From Notospermus geniculatus (lineage: Eukaryota > Nemertea > Pilidiophora > Heteronemertea > Lineidae): 64,000 bases of DNA. Below the pieces are notes generated by a model. That model was given only the letters and a program-made list of their open reading frames with translations, did no database searches and had not been told where the DNA came from. How positions within the stretch are numbered: the first letter of the stretch is position 1; every line of letters starts with the position of its first letter. Both the position numbers and the translations under genes were made by a program. The stretch spans positions 62,548-126,547 of the forward strand of contig NMRB01001398.1 of the NCBI GenBank assembly GCA_002633025.1, given 5' to 3'. Positions 21,529 through 32,829 of the stretch are shown piece by piece.

Positions 21529-22366
21529 CTCCATATTCATTTCCAATTTCCTTTTTTAATAACCATTCTGCATTAAAGGGTGTTTTTCCTGGCGTTATCT
21601 GAATGTTATCTCCCGTAAAATTACTCCAGGTTACAAGTTCGTACCATAAACTGTTGATCGTCAGATGGCAGAAATTGTATATATCTGCATTGTGTCCCTC
21701 ATTATCGTAGACAATTTTTATTTTTCTCCACTTGTATTCCTCAAACACATTGTAGAAGAAGTTATTCAATAATGCAAGGTTTACTGGCGACACTGATGTC
21801 AACATCCAGTACGCAGAGTGACGTCGGACCTTGAAGTCTCGAGCAATTCCACCAACTGTTACCACCGGGATCTTCCAGAAGTTGGCCTGGCGCACGACCG
21901 GTGCGAGAGAATAGTCGCACAACGGGCCGAAAAAAACGTCGACTTCTTCAAACATATAGTAGTTTATTGCATGGTTCATGCCGTCCGCGTCGGAGCACTT
22001 TGAATCCCTTGCTTGCACAACGAGGGAACGACCGCCATATATTAGAGGGTTTTCCGCAATTGCATATTTTATCGCTGGCAGCACCTTTTTTTCCGAATAC
22101 ACGAGCCGATCGGTAAACGGCAAAATGGCGGCAATTTGGACCTTTTTTGCATCCGTCGCTCCCCTTTGAATTTTGAACTGCCAGTTCGGTATCGCTAATC
22201 CTTTTATCCAATCAGGTAAGAGTAGAGTCACGAGTAATCCATATCCGAGGTTGTGATTGGCTGACGCCAAGCCAATGGGTTCTGTCGAGACGTTTTTTGT
22301 CCAATGCAGTATGACAAACGACACAATGGCAATTTGGGCTATCCTTCTTTGTCGAAAGGAAGACAT
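21529..22366 (-). CDS. First coding exon of a natriuretic-peptide-receptor-like / receptor guanylate cyclase protein (ANF-receptor ligand-binding domain), partial
   Basis: This exon encodes 279 residues plus one base, covering the N-terminal half of an extracellular ligand-binding domain of the ANF-receptor family. Residues 1-28 (basic RQRR, then a hydrophobic run) look like a signal peptide; a second hydrophobic run lies near residues 42-51. From residue 75 the sequence follows the family fold. Cys124 and Cys150 are spaced like the first disulfide of natriuretic peptide receptors. Residues 147-174 carry the family pattern GPxCxYxxAPVxR, then FWxxPVVTVGG. Possible N-glycosylation sites are N25 and N249. 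The start has A at -3. The frame would stop seven codons after a GAG|GTAAGA donor at 21529/21528, so splicing in phase 1 is very likely. In the family, ligand binding outside the cell drives a C-terminal kinase-homology and cyclase region. Those parts are not seen here, so a cyclase-less clearance-type receptor is equally possible. Confidence 0.85.
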
Positions 22367-22413
22367 TGTAGCAGTTGGTGACGTCAGCAGTTATGTCGCA
22401 ATATGGTGTCCAT
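22367..22413 (-). other. Probable 5' UTR segment with splice acceptor and a 9-codon upstream frame
   Basis: Reading the minus strand, a pyrimidine-rich tract ends in TTTTCAG at 22414, a good 3' splice-site match, so the coding exon may begin at 22413 after an untranslated first exon. The first bases would be an ATG (22413-22411) opening a frame of nine codons that stops at 22384, upstream of and out of frame with the receptor start. If transcribed, this upstream frame could dampen translation. Transcription starting in this segment without an upstream exon is the alternative. Confidence 0.5.
22379..22386. promoter_or_regulatory. CRE-like palindrome TGACGTCA just upstream of the receptor start
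   Basis: A perfect cAMP-response-element palindrome lies 13 bases upstream of the receptor ATG. The same octamer occurs in several mobile elements in this window, so its presence here may be chance. If the upstream splice acceptor is used, the site would be transcribed rather than promoter DNA. Confidence 0.25.
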
Positions 22414-22570
22414 CTGAAAATGAAAATCGAAAAAATAAGGACAGGAAGAAGACTGAAGTACCACTAGCTGCGCAAAAACTAAATTTTTCTGAATATGCTC
22501 AAGAAAGGCTTGAATGTGGGCCGATACGTACAAGTCCTAGGCCCTGCATATGGACTTCCCAAAATCATAT

Positions 22571-22842
22571 GTGACCTGCTCTGGCAAAACCAGACGCACG
22601 TCGCTCTTACCTTGGCAGGTTGAGACCAAATGTTCCCATATGTGACCTGCTCTGGCGAAAGCAGTCGCATGTCGCTCAGAAGGTGAGCCTCAATGAACTA
22701 AGATGACACCAGGAGAGAATGGAAGAAATAGATTGTTTCAGATTTCACAACAGACAGACAATACTGAAACTGACAAACATTTGGTCTCAACCTGCCAAGG
22801 TAAGAGCGACAAGCGTCCGCTTTTTCAAGAGCGGGTCACATA
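22571..22842. mobile_element. MITE, TGTGACCTGCTCTGGC family, with an extra left end
   Basis: The left arm (TGTGACCTGCTCTGGCAAAA.. to GAGACCAAATG) is inverted at about 22775-22842. A second left end starts at 22636, so one copy sits in or beside another. The right end touches the mariner-like element. Confidence 0.7.
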
Positions 22843-23255
22843 TCGGGTGTCCCAAAAAAGTGAACCGCTTCTTTTGGCAAGTATTTTCTCAGCGACAGAT
22901 GAACCGAATTCATTGGAATTTTTCACAGAGTAACCTTAGGGTATCATCAACAAGTCTGCAAAATATCTAGGAGATCGGTCGCAAATTATGCGAGCATTAT
23001 CAAATTCAAAACAGCATGTCAACACCTGCGTGAACATGATGAAGCTCACATTGCATTAGCTCTGATATTGGATTTTTTGACATGCTGTTTTGAATTTGAC
23101 AACACTCGCACAATGTGTGACCGATCTCTTAGATATTTTGCAGACTGGTTGATGATATCCTGAGGTTACTCTGTGAAAAATTCCAATGAATTCGGTTTAT
23201 CTATCGCTGAGAAACTACTTGTCAAAAAGCGGTTCACTTTTTTTGGGACACCCGA
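22843..23255. mobile_element. Mariner-like palindromic MITE, 413 bp
   Basis: The ends TCGGGTGTCCCAAAAAAGTG and inverse are flanked by TA (22841-22842, 23256-23257). The two halves are inverted almost throughout, meeting near 23045. There is no transposase frame. Confidence 0.85.
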
Positions 23256-23419
23256 TATATGAGAAGGCGTCAATAATATGGGCCTGAAGATGATATTGGC
23301 GAGTACTCCCTGTATATCACTCAAATTAGTGAAAGAACTTCCAATTACAAAACTACTCAAGAAACGCACCAACACAACTATTATCATGAAAATACTAGTA
23401 GATATCACTTCCGGTCACT

Positions 23420-23960
23420 GGCGTCTTCAAATTGAGAAATTCGGCAAAGACAGATCCCCGAGTCACTCAGAAAACAGGAAAATCCCACCACCATGGGCGA
23501 TATTACAGAAAGATAAGAACTTCTTGTTTTTCTGCTGCCGTATCACCTTCTGATAACCCACACTCAGCATGCTCAGGAAGGGGTATTATGCAATATTTGT
23601 CACGGACCCTAGGTCCACGGACAGCGTCCACGAGTCACTCAAAAGACAAATCCCACCCACCGCGGGCGATATTACAGGAAGATAAGAACTTCTTGTTTTT
23701 CTGATGCCGTATCACCTCCTATAACCCACACTCAGGATGGGGTATTATGCAACATTTGTCATGGACCCGAGGTCCATGGACGGCATCCCCGAGTTACTCA
23801 GAAGACAGGGAAAATCCCACCCAGCAGGGGTGATATTACAGGAAAACAAGAAATTGTCATCTTGTTTTTCTGATGCGGTACCACCTCTGATAACCCGGAG
23901 TCAGGAAGCGGTATTATGCAATATCTGTCACGGACCCAAAGTCCACAATACCAGTTAACA
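23420..23960 (+). repeat. Diverged tandem units, about 150 bp
   Basis: Blocks GGCGATATTACAGGAAGATAAGAACTTC.., GTATTATGCAATATTTGTCA and ACGGACCC recur about three times (from 23430, 23590 and 23745). Confidence 0.6.
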
Positions 23961-24287
23961 ATGAGCTTAATCGACCGTAGCATGAGGCACGTGGGTGATT
24001 GCGTAATCGGATCCGTTGACACCTCTGCCGATCCTGTACGTGTCATCTTCATATTGTGCACCGCTGGGTGATGATTGGGTATTGTGCGTCATGAATAGAC
24101 GCACTTAAATCTGTTTTTGTTGACTGTCAGTGACACTAAAAACTGCTCTGTAGTTGTTATTGTTATTATTATTAATGAGTTTTGTATAGAGCTGTTTCCA
24201 AACCATGGGTTGTTCAAAGTGCTAATTACCATACCAAAAGGACAGGAAAGTGCATCAAATCCAACTTAACCTTACCTTAGTGATCAG

Positions 24288-24434
24288 GGCCCGGTTGCAC
24301 AAAAGCATACTAGGCCTAGTATCATTCTATCTCCTTGATGGCTTCTAACTTTGTATGCATTTGTATACGAAGTTAGAAGCCAACTAGGAGATAGAATGAT
24401 ACTAGGCCTAGTATGCTTTTGTGCAACCAGGCCT
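24288..24434. mobile_element. Hairpin MITE, GGCCCGGTTGCACAAAAGC ends
   Basis: Arms of about 65 bases pair almost perfectly around GTATGCATTTGTATAC. The tips resemble those at 60.2-61.1 kb. Confidence 0.8.
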
Positions 24435-24549
24435 GCCCTCCACGTCAAAAATTCCTAGCTTATCTCAAGAGCTAAAATACATGCTGACACATTGCCACCG
24501 ACATTAGACCACGAAATTGAAACTCGTCTACTGAACTGATGAAGAATCT

Positions 24550-24722
24550 GCCTTCAATGGTGAAAGGCAGTATCTCGACTGTTGACCAGTGGGAGTGTGG
24601 ACGATTAAAGTAAGAGCTATACAGTACACTAAAGTGTACTTGGTAGTACACAGCAGAGCTCTTACTCCAATTCGCTGTCTTCCCACTGATCACAAGTATA
24701 TACTGCCTTTTACCACCAGAGG
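24550..24722. repeat. Foldback, TGAAAGGCAGTAT ends
   Basis: The arms share GGCAGTAT, CCAGTGGGA and AAGTAAGAGCT with inverses at 24655-24715. A diverged relative lies at 59625-59800. Confidence 0.5.
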
Positions 24723-25045
24723 ACAAAGAATTTAATACACTAACACTTACCTTAAGAGCAAAATCTTCAGAACTGTTGCAAGACATCAAAAATTTCGTAC
24801 GAAAATATGCTACGCTATCCCACGTGTGTTACGCGTCTCACTGACTGCATGAATGACACAGCGCTTCGTTGTGCGTTACACCAGTACTGGAAGCTGTAAA
24901 CAACTTGGTTTTGCGGATCTGTATTTTAGGGGAGGCGTTTGTCACAGTCAAAGTTCCTTAGCAAGAGTTATTTTTGAGCATTAATATCAGTAGGTAGCCA
25001 TTAGGCTCATAGTCACTTCACAGGTGGGGGTAGCAACTGACAACC

Positions 25046-25459
25046 CAGGCACATGTCCAAGATTTTGAGGAAAGGGGGTCCTGGGGATCGAGGGTCGTCA
25101 AAGATGAAGCCTGAGGGGGAAGCGCGAGGGGGGGGACACCCCCTTGTGTAGGATATTTTGTAAAATCTGCACACCGAAGACGCCATTTCCAAGCATTTCA
25201 GCCTTGAACATGTCTTGACTGAGTGAACCTGGTTGTGTTTGCTACACCCAACAACGGATACCTGATGCTTACTACAACAGCGGGTCCTACATCTGTATCA
25301 GAGTAGGGGTCCGAAGTTTCGAGAACCCGCTAGACCCTTCACCTACTTGCCCCTCTCCCTGTCATTTATGCTCACTTGAAGTGATACGGGTAAAATATCT
25401 ATGACCTGCGTGAGCAGGGGGTCCGGACCCCCTGGACCCCCCTCTGGACACGCGCCTGC
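25046..25459. mobile_element. GCAGGYGCGTGTC-tipped repeat, copy 1
   Basis: The right end GGACACGCGCCTGC and diverged left end GGCACATGTCC enclose ATTTTGTAAAATCTGCACACC, shared with the inverted copy at 33327-33533, and a GGGGGTCCGGACCCCC palindrome. Confidence 0.6.
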
Positions 25460-25935
25460 AACTTTGGTTTTGGGTTCAAATGTTGATGTTAAGTGTATTT
25501 TAGTGTAACTTGCAATACACGTCAGCGATACATGTAAATTCTCATGCCAACAGATCGGTGTAGTGAGCACATCAAAATGCCTACGAGGAGGCTGCCTGTA
25601 GGCTCCCTATAAAAAGAGCACATGTCAGTGAACTGACCTCATGAGTTGATCTCCCGGACACGATCTGTGTGCCCGCTTTGTCGTCACGTTGCTCAGCCGC
25701 TGGGGAGCTCAATACCCTCGTCAGACGCCACTGACGAGACAGGACACTATTCAGACCATATCAACACCTAAGCTGATTAGACAGCTCCATCGCCAGGACG
25801 GCTACTAGTAATTAGTACTAATGAACAATTACATTGTCTAGCCTCTTTGCCAATATCTATGCGTGACGATGTCTGGTGTAAAAGTAACTATCATACCTCG
25901 AGACACTACGGGTGATTAGTACGTTTGGGCCACTG

Positions 25936-26033
25936 CATCCTCCCACAGCAGGGCTTTGGTCTCGTTCCTCTTCATACACTCCACACAAGCGGATGAAGAG
26001 GAGCGAGGTAAAAACCCCTGCTGTGGGAGGATG
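25936..26033. mobile_element. 98-bp hairpin MITE with perfect 9-bp duplication, copy 2
   Basis: Same arms as 21361-21444 in the other orientation. GGGCCACTG flanks both ends (25927-25935, 26034-26042). Confidence 0.9.
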
Positions 26034-26311
26034 GGGCCACTGGGAAATTGCACCAATAAACTTCTGCATAGTCATAGTCCCTCTGATCGTGAGCCTTGTC
26101 CCTTACACTATCAGTGGCAATTTCATGAAAACAGGCGGGACAGTAGTAATCCATATCCCACAACCCAAGTATCCAAAAGTGTCAGGCAACATGAAAAGCT
26201 GGACCCTGGCAATGCCAGACTGATGTGAACTTACAACAGTGATTTTGGTGTGGCTATTCATACCATCATGGGACATAAGCAATGGGGTACCCCCACACAC
26301 TAACGTCACAA

Positions 26312-26622
26312 CGTGGCGCTGCGAGCGATGTGACCGAAATATCTTTTTTCTAACGTTATTTCCATTTATTTCTGGCGTGAAAATAAACCATTTGTGTTGG
26401 TTGCACGGCAGTAAAACTTACATCATCGTGTAGCAGATGAAATTTTCTTTTAAACTCAATCCTTTTTTTCTTAAAATTATAAGAGATCCGATAGCGATAA
26501 GGACAACGTCATTTGTGTCATTCTTCCTGTAGAAAAATGTACAGGAATTTTTTTCATGACGCAACGTCAACACCTAAAACAACGTCAATGACGTCGTTTT
26601 GGTACAATCGCTCGCAGCGCCG
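26312..26622. mobile_element. Foldback, GGCGCTGCGAGCGATGT ends
   Basis: GCGCTGCGAGCGATGTGACC on the left is inverted by GTACAATCGCTCGCAGCGC on the right. The flanking sequence also carries ACGTC motifs. No duplication was assigned. Confidence 0.6.
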
Positions 26623-26629
26623 ACCTGCC

Positions 26630-27185
26630 GGGATAAACCGCAGGGCGGGTTCCTCATAGACTGAAAAAAGAAGTATGTTCTGGGACACAGGATCACATGG
26701 AGATTTGTTACATAAAGCAGAGAGCACACCAGGCCATACTGCAAGTGATCTGACCTCCAGAGAGCAAAATCGGCTGCTGATGCCAGGTGTACACTGGACA
26801 GCGAGGCGTGGAATCCTCTCGGCAGCGATGGTCGCCCAATGTCAAACAATACCAAAACCGATATCACCTAGTCTGCGGCGGCTGGAGAGAAGATCCCCTG
26901 GTGTGCTCCTGGCTCAAGCATTTCGCTACACCCTGTACAAGAAATCAAAACACAAGTTACGATCCCAACATGAGTGCCTCATCGAAACAGCAACCGTCAT
27001 CGGTTAGACCGGGGTAATTTCATGGTTGACTGTCAGATGGGTTCAGATGTCATCGCGATTGGACATCGTGATTTAAATGTGGAATCTGGTGTCTGTCCGA
27101 CGAGTGCCGACCACATGGGAAACTTCGAGTAGTAGTACAGTGATTTTGGCTTCGTTGTTTGAGACGGGTAAGGACTGTACGGGCA
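26630..27185. other. No recognised feature
   Basis: A 110-codon frame (26675-27007, plus) matches no family I know and has no signal or motif. No repeat partner was seen. Confidence 0.3.
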
Positions 27186-27194
27186 GTTATATCC

Positions 27195-27300
27195 ACAAGT
27201 AAAGACTGGGATCTCTACTAGGAAGTGCCTGAGGAAGACCCCGCTTGTGGTCGAAAATTTGCGAAATTCGGAGACGACTTAACTTATACTTGTCATTTTG
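27195..27300 (+). repeat. Hammerhead-like repeat, copy 3
   Basis: CTGAGGA, hairpin GACC..GGTC, GAAA, hairpin AATTT-GCG-AAATT, C. The 25 bases upstream (CTGGGATCTCTACTAGG..) also match copy 1. Confidence 0.5.
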
Positions 27301-27322
27301 TGTGTCGTATTTGTGCTGTATA

Positions 27323-27563
27323 GACCATTCTCAAATTGACGTAAACGACAAAGATCTGCGCACATCCGCCGAAATCTCAACCACAACCTCGGTCTGGAAC
27401 TGAATGATGTAATACAGACAACCCCATGACAGTGACGTCGAAGACGTTGCATCAGACTCGACCATTGCTGAATCATGGATGGCGTCACATCAGCCGGTTT
27501 CAGATCGAGGTTCTGGTTGAGATTTCGGCAGAAGTGCGCAGATCTGCGAATTCGAGAATCGTC
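27323..27563. mobile_element. TA-flanked MITE, GACNATTCTC family, copy 3
   Basis: The best copy: TA at 27321-27322 and 27564-27565, with ends GACCATTCTCAAATTG and CGAATTCGAGAATCGTC. Confidence 0.85.
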
Positions 27564-27569
27564 TATTTT

Positions 27570-28200
27570 GGATACCTTCTCCAGCAAAAGAGGGGGCTTG
27601 TCGCAAGTGATCATCATTGGTCATCAGTTTACCCAACTATTATCACTGCTGTCCACTATTGTCAACATGCAGAGACGTACACGTACACTTCAGCTACTGT
27701 GCAAGGCCGTTAGCTCTTTCCTTGGTTACGAACGGGTAAATTCAGATGTGATCACAGCAAAGGCATCTTCGATGAGCTTCCACCAATCTGTGTACTTTTG
27801 TGATTAATTCTGACCGCAACGTCAATTTTATTATGATTAAATCACAAATAACGTGAACCAATCAATCATCGTCACCCATCAATCATCACTTACTATGTTA
27901 TATCAAGATTAAACAACTCGCTCACTAATTGGATGATTTGATTGACATCAATCAAAATAAAGATGGCTGACTTGAATAAAATATTGACGGAATTGACCAA
28001 GGGTCTGATAGAATAATTATCAAGTTATCACCCACTCACTGCTGACAAATTTAATTGATGCATTATGGGAGTTAGACATCTGTCATGGTATTGGAATTTT
28101 CAAGATAGTGCGACGGAAAACCACGACCAAATCTTGATGGAAGCCTTGGTGCAAATAAGCCAATCGGAGACACTGCCCTCCAAGATGTAGTATTGTATTT
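27570..28200. other. No recognised feature
   Basis: AT-rich stretch with several AATCAATCAT motifs near 27840-27960. No gene was seen. Confidence 0.35.
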
Positions 28201-28203
28201 GGA

Positions 28204-28385
28204 CTTTTTCCATCAGGGCCGAAGCCAAAACATTATTGTCCCTGGTATTAGTATGGACGAGGCCATCTCAAGCTACTCATGTTCCTCACTTGGATGGAGC
28301 CTTTTACTTGCTCTATAGCAAAGGCACAAGGTACAAGGCACCACGGCTTACTGTCCTACGCGACGGACGTGAAGAGCCAGTGTTC
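28204..28385 (-). mobile_element. SINE-A without tRNA head
   Basis: It runs from TTTTTCCATCAGGGCCGAAG to CGACGGACGTGAAGAGCCAG. Confidence 0.85.
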
Positions 28386-28389
28386 AAAC

Positions 28390-30280
28390 CCTGTTTAAGC
28401 TCAGTTAACACCCTTTTATGATTTAACCCTTTATCTCAAAGTTGCCACTCATTATATATCATGTCATAAAACCATCTTGAAGATTTTACTGCTCGTGGCA
28501 TCTTTGGCACAACAATCCTTCCAAATCGTTAAATCTTAAGCCCACCGCACATGGAGGGAAAATGGCATCGCGAAAGCATCCCCTTATGTGTGGACGATTT
28601 TCCAGCCGATTTTGGCCATTCCTGCCCGAAAGTCAAATCTCCATCATGTTTAAAACTTTTAGGCGGGCCCGCCAGTTTCCCCTCGTGTGCCCTGAACGAA
28701 CGCCAGTTGCCTTTTTTCTTTTCGCTACTACTGAGCATGCGCAGAGATCATTATTACACTGCAAAGTACTCATTGATTTTCCAGGTGGCATGTGCTGCTA
28801 ACTGGTATTTGGTACATGGGATACCATAACATTTTTAACCACCACAAAGGCATTCATTGGAAAGCACTCAGTGAGACCTTTTAAATGAATGTCTATGGTC
28901 GGTTTCTCAGATCAAATAGCCGCTAGTGGCGAAAGGGTTAAGATGAAATTTCTATGACATCCCATCTTTGTGAACGTCTAACGCCATCCTAAATCAGAAA
29001 TAAATACCACCGAGGATAGTTTTAACAGATAGTGAAGCTGACGAGTTAAAGAATGATTCGCGAACGAAGATAAATCGTCCTTTGTTGTCATAAATCACAC
29101 AGTGTGTGCCGAACCTCGGAAACTTCAGAAAAGCACCAGTTTTGTCACGTCCATCCATTAAATAATACTTCTGCACTGATGGGGTATTCATTTCGATTAG
29201 TAGTCGGAAGGGATTTGCACATAACTGGATTGCTGGATGTCGGACGCGGTTTTGGATTTTTGCTACGACAGGTTAGAGAGGTTGGTGATAGATGGCGCTG
29301 TGTTATGAGGTCAGAGCATGAAGAGGTGGTAACATTTTGGTTCCCGAAGCCACCACTAGGGCTACGAGGCTTTGGTTCTGATTGCCATCTTTGCGGCATA
29401 AAAGTTGTCGCGGATCTATTTATAGATCATTATGTTGATATCACAGGTTATTTTTAGAATGGGGTACTCGTAGCCGCGTGGGTGCAAAATGTAATCGAAC
29501 ATGTTGAACTGCACGGAATGACATCACTTCGTCACATGACATTGCCGACGTCACGGATGACGCGACAGAAATCTCAATGACATCGTGACGTCAAAAGGCG
29601 TAAACAGCATTGTTACTTTTCGTTAATATCTTGATATTTTGAAAACTGTAGGTCACATCAAAATTCAGGCTTTGGAAGGACACTTCCGAGGTCTGTCTAC
29701 ATGTGCATATGAAGTTTGGGGGTGATCCGTTCATCAGTCTTGGAGAAAATCGTGGACAAACAAACAAACTCGCATCAAATTTTAGTACGATTTCATGTCT
29801 GAAAGCACATGAAATGGCAATTATTTTAGTATTTTGAAAATCTATGAAGAGCTATCAGCCAAGTCTATTTACTCCAGTGGAACCTAGAGATGGTAGCATT
29901 TAATTTCCTCTGAAATAAGATGACGACTTGTCTGTCTGTCTGTCATGTTAGAAGTGTTCCGCAGAATGTCGCAGCAGAATCCGTGGGCGATTTCCTTCGC
30001 TGCGAGATTTACGTCGATGCGAGGAAAAAATTATAAACAAGATTCCGTCTAAACCGACCAGACAAGATTATTTAGTTTGCTTCCATTCAACTTTGCTTAT
30101 TGTGCAGGCTTTGAAGTTCGGATTGAATTAAGCTTTCGGGAAATAGTCAAAAGGTAGGTTGTATTGGAGAAATTCAATGCACCTGCATCTCTGTATAATT
30201 AACTCTAGTGATGTTGATGCCAAGACAGTAGTTAATGTCATCGCTAAAAGGTGTCAGTGCCATCGACTTTTCCAATATCT
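28390..30280. other. No gene recognised; weak repeat traces only
   Basis: Frames at 28551-28829 and 29104-29457 have no family motif. A sequence around 29640-29770 resembles the region after the minisatellite at 44.4 kb, and TGTC repeats occur at 29926-29943. Confidence 0.3.
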
Positions 30281-30284
30281 AGGA

Positions 30285-30500
30285 TCTTCAGGGCCATAGG
30301 AATGTCCTGGAGGTTGGGGGGCCAAGATTTGATAAAACAGCTGGCCATACGCGTAGTCCCTATAGCGAGCGCCGAAGGCATGAGCTGAAATATCAGCGGG
30401 GAGGAGCCTCCCCCGGGGAAATTTTGGAAAATAAGAGTGCTTTTACGCCACTTCTAGGCTTGTCCAGGGATCTAATCCGCTAAAATTCGAAATTTGTAAT
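30285..30500. repeat. Probable dispersed repeat, GGGGAGGAGCCTCCCC palindrome
   Basis: It contains GCGAGCGCCGAAGGC and a short GC palindrome, comparable in style to 25.1 and 33.4 kb but not clearly homologous. Confidence 0.3.
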
Positions 30501-30892
30501 TTTGAAATCGTGTGAATTTTGTGGGCCGCGAAATTATTCTTAGTGTCATTTTTGACTGCTGTGACTAATTCCCTTTATGCTCATCATGCTCCCTTTAATT
30601 TCCTTTAATGCAATATCGATTTAAACCCAATTCCAGTTACGCCATCATGCCGAGTCCTGCCTCCATACCGAATGAAACCAGTGCGACAAAAAAGATGGAA
30701 TAATTGACGAACTCTAGTTACCTTCACTTCAAAAGGCTGTCATTTTCGTCATTATCTTGTCGAAGGCGGTTGTTTGATCCGCTAGGCCGGGTAATTATCT
30801 TTCTTATAGCGGCTGTCAAGAGCAGAAAAGTTGAAAAGCTGTTGTTCGTATGATAAGACCCCTCCCTAGCCTGTTGTGGTGATTGTGGTATC

Positions 30893-31370
30893 ACTAAGAG
30901 CCTTGGTAGCCTATGCTTGTCACATTCGCCAAGACGCAGTGGGTCCCAGGTTCAAATCCCCGGCCATATGGGATTAATCATCCCTGGCTCTTCACATCCA
31001 TTGCATGGGACAGTAAGCTAGGTGCTTGTACCTTGTTCCTTTGTAAAGGGCACCGCACACTAGCGATTTTTTCGAGCGATTTTGTAGGCGACCGGCCTTG
31101 CGACCACAGAAGCGACTGAATATTTTTCATTTTTTTTTAGTTTTTGTTGACTTGTTTGCGACAAATGCTTCTTTGGAAGATCAGTGATGTCGCGGATGAC
31201 ATCACTGATCGACCTCAAAGGTAATTACGGCAGGCGACGTAGTAGTCGCATCGGTAGTCGCCCCCATTTTAGTCGCCAGTGTGCGGAGCCCTTAAGGGAA
31301 AGTAAAAGACTCTATCCAAGTAACGAACACGAGTAGCTTGAAATAGCCTGTTCCATAGCATAACTGAGCA
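30893..31370 (+). mobile_element. SINE-A, interrupted by a TAA-flanked MITE
   Basis: The head has a B box GGTTCAAATCC. The body reaches CCTTTGTAA, is broken by 31047-31292, and resumes GGGAAAGTAAAAGACTC. Confidence 0.8.
31047..31292. mobile_element. Harbinger-like MITE, AGGGCACC family, copy 1
   Basis: The ends AGGGCACCGCACACTAGCGA and (inverted) AGGGCTCCGCACACTGGCGA are flanked by TAA (31044-31046, 31293-31295). It is inserted in SINE-A. Confidence 0.85.
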
Positions 31371-31462
31371 TACAATCTTTCCGCAAATCCGTCAGATCTG
31401 CTCAATGCATCACATGTTGTGGTCACCCAACGTATTGTTGACTACGACAACGGCGCTTATCA

Positions 31463-32040
31463 AGCCAGGCGTACAGTGCACTTGCGACTGGAAGTAACTG
31501 ATTCGGACCCATGTTCTCGAAGCCGTCGTAAGGTTAACGATGTCGTTACGCTTTGCATTTTACCAGTTTTAACGACGTCGTTATTCTAACGACCGCTTCG
31601 GAAACATGGGCCCTGATCAGTCGCTGGGGATGTACGCACTGCATGCACATCGCACACAGCAACTCTATGACGATCCAATCAGTCATGTGAGTCAAGTCCT
31701 GACCGCGTATATCGCACTTGCGACTGGCAGCAACTCAGGTAACATATCCGGGGCGTTGAGACTCGACGAGACTTGGTTTCGTTCAGAAAACTGGCACTGT
31801 TCAGTTGCAAGCAACTGCATCGCAGCAACTGAACGAAACTGGGTACAACTAGTTGTTAGAAAGTTGAATATGTGCAACTTGCAGCGACTAGCAAAATCTC
31901 AGTTCCAGCGAGTTGCAAGGACGTGTACATCGGCCATTTCTGGGGACTGATCAGTCGCCTCCAGTTCCAGCTAGATCCTCCCAGTCGCCAGTAGCTCAGT
32001 GGCGACTAGTTGTCTCCGGTCGCAAGTGTGATGTACGCCG
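31463..32040. mobile_element. GTACATC/GCGACTG MITE, copy M3
   Basis: The ends are AGCCAGGCGTACAG and GTGTGATGTACGCCG. The interior aligns with M1 and M4. It carries the nested foldback 31505-31613. Confidence 0.75.
31505..31613. mobile_element. Foldback nested in M3 at the TGATCA site
   Basis: The ends GGACCCATGTTCTCGAAGCC and (inverse) GGGCCCATGTTTCCGAAGC have TGATTC on the left and TGATCA on the right. Confidence 0.75.
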
Positions 32041-32499
32041 ATGTGCCAGCCACTCGCCAAAGGCCATGCCGGTGGATTCGGCCATGCAATATACTGTGGC
32101 ACAGTACACACAACAGATCACCAGAATAATTTCACCATTTTCTGTCACACACTGTATCCCCGAGAGCAATACTCATGGACATAGCTCTCGATGGATTGTT
32201 AGGTGGCCATAAGTTGAAATGAGAACCATGTCTCGCGGTAAGATCTCAACTGACACACCTAAATGGCCTAATGATCAGATGACGACTATTTTTCACGTGT
32301 TATGATTAGCATCGTTTGGCCAGCTATGATTACGGCTACTGGCGAAGGTGATGTCAGAGCACTAGGCCAGAGCAGCCAAATGAACAGTACACATGCAGCA
32401 GACATGTTTTGTAAAGAAGGACGTGATTGGTGATACATGATTTCAACCTGACCAATGAAAACAATTGGAGGTCCTTGCACATTCTAGAGTATACATGTA

Positions 32500-32732
32500 G
32501 ACAATTCTCAAATTGACGTAAAGATCTGCGCACTCCGCCGAAATCGCAACCACAACCTCGGTCTGAACCTGAATGACGTGACGCAGAGAACCCCACGACA
32601 GCGACTTCGAAGACGTTGCATCAGAGTTGACCATAGCTGAATCATGGATTGCGTCAGGACAGGTGGTTTCAGATCGAGGTTCTTGTTGCGATTTTGGCGT
32701 AAGTGCGCAGGTCAGCGAATTCGAGATTTGTC
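32500..32732. mobile_element. TA-flanked MITE, GACNATTCTC family, copy 4
   Basis: TA at 32498-32499 and 32733-32734, with ends GACAATTCTCAAATTG and GACAAATCTCGAATTCG (inverse). Confidence 0.85.
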
Positions 32733-32747
32733 TATTGTATTTGGTTC

Positions 32748-32827
32748 TTTGCATCAGGCGTGAAGCCAAAGCATTATTGTCCCTGGTAAGTATGTAAGAG
32801 GCCATCTCAAGCTACTCATGTTCCTCA
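32748..32827 (-). mobile_element. SINE-A tail fragment
   Basis: Tail and first body bases only (GAAGCCAAAGCATTATTG to GTTCCTCACT). It then switches abruptly into the hammerhead-like repeat. Confidence 0.75.
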
Positions 32828-32829
32828 CT

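Noticed and set aside
22379-22386. CRE upstream of the receptor as a proven promoter element
   Set aside because: Kept only as a weak feature, because TGACGTCA is common in this window's mobile elements and a splice acceptor suggests this part is transcribed.
26675-27007. 110-codon frame as a possible gene
   Set aside because: No conserved motif, signal sequence or splice context was recognised.
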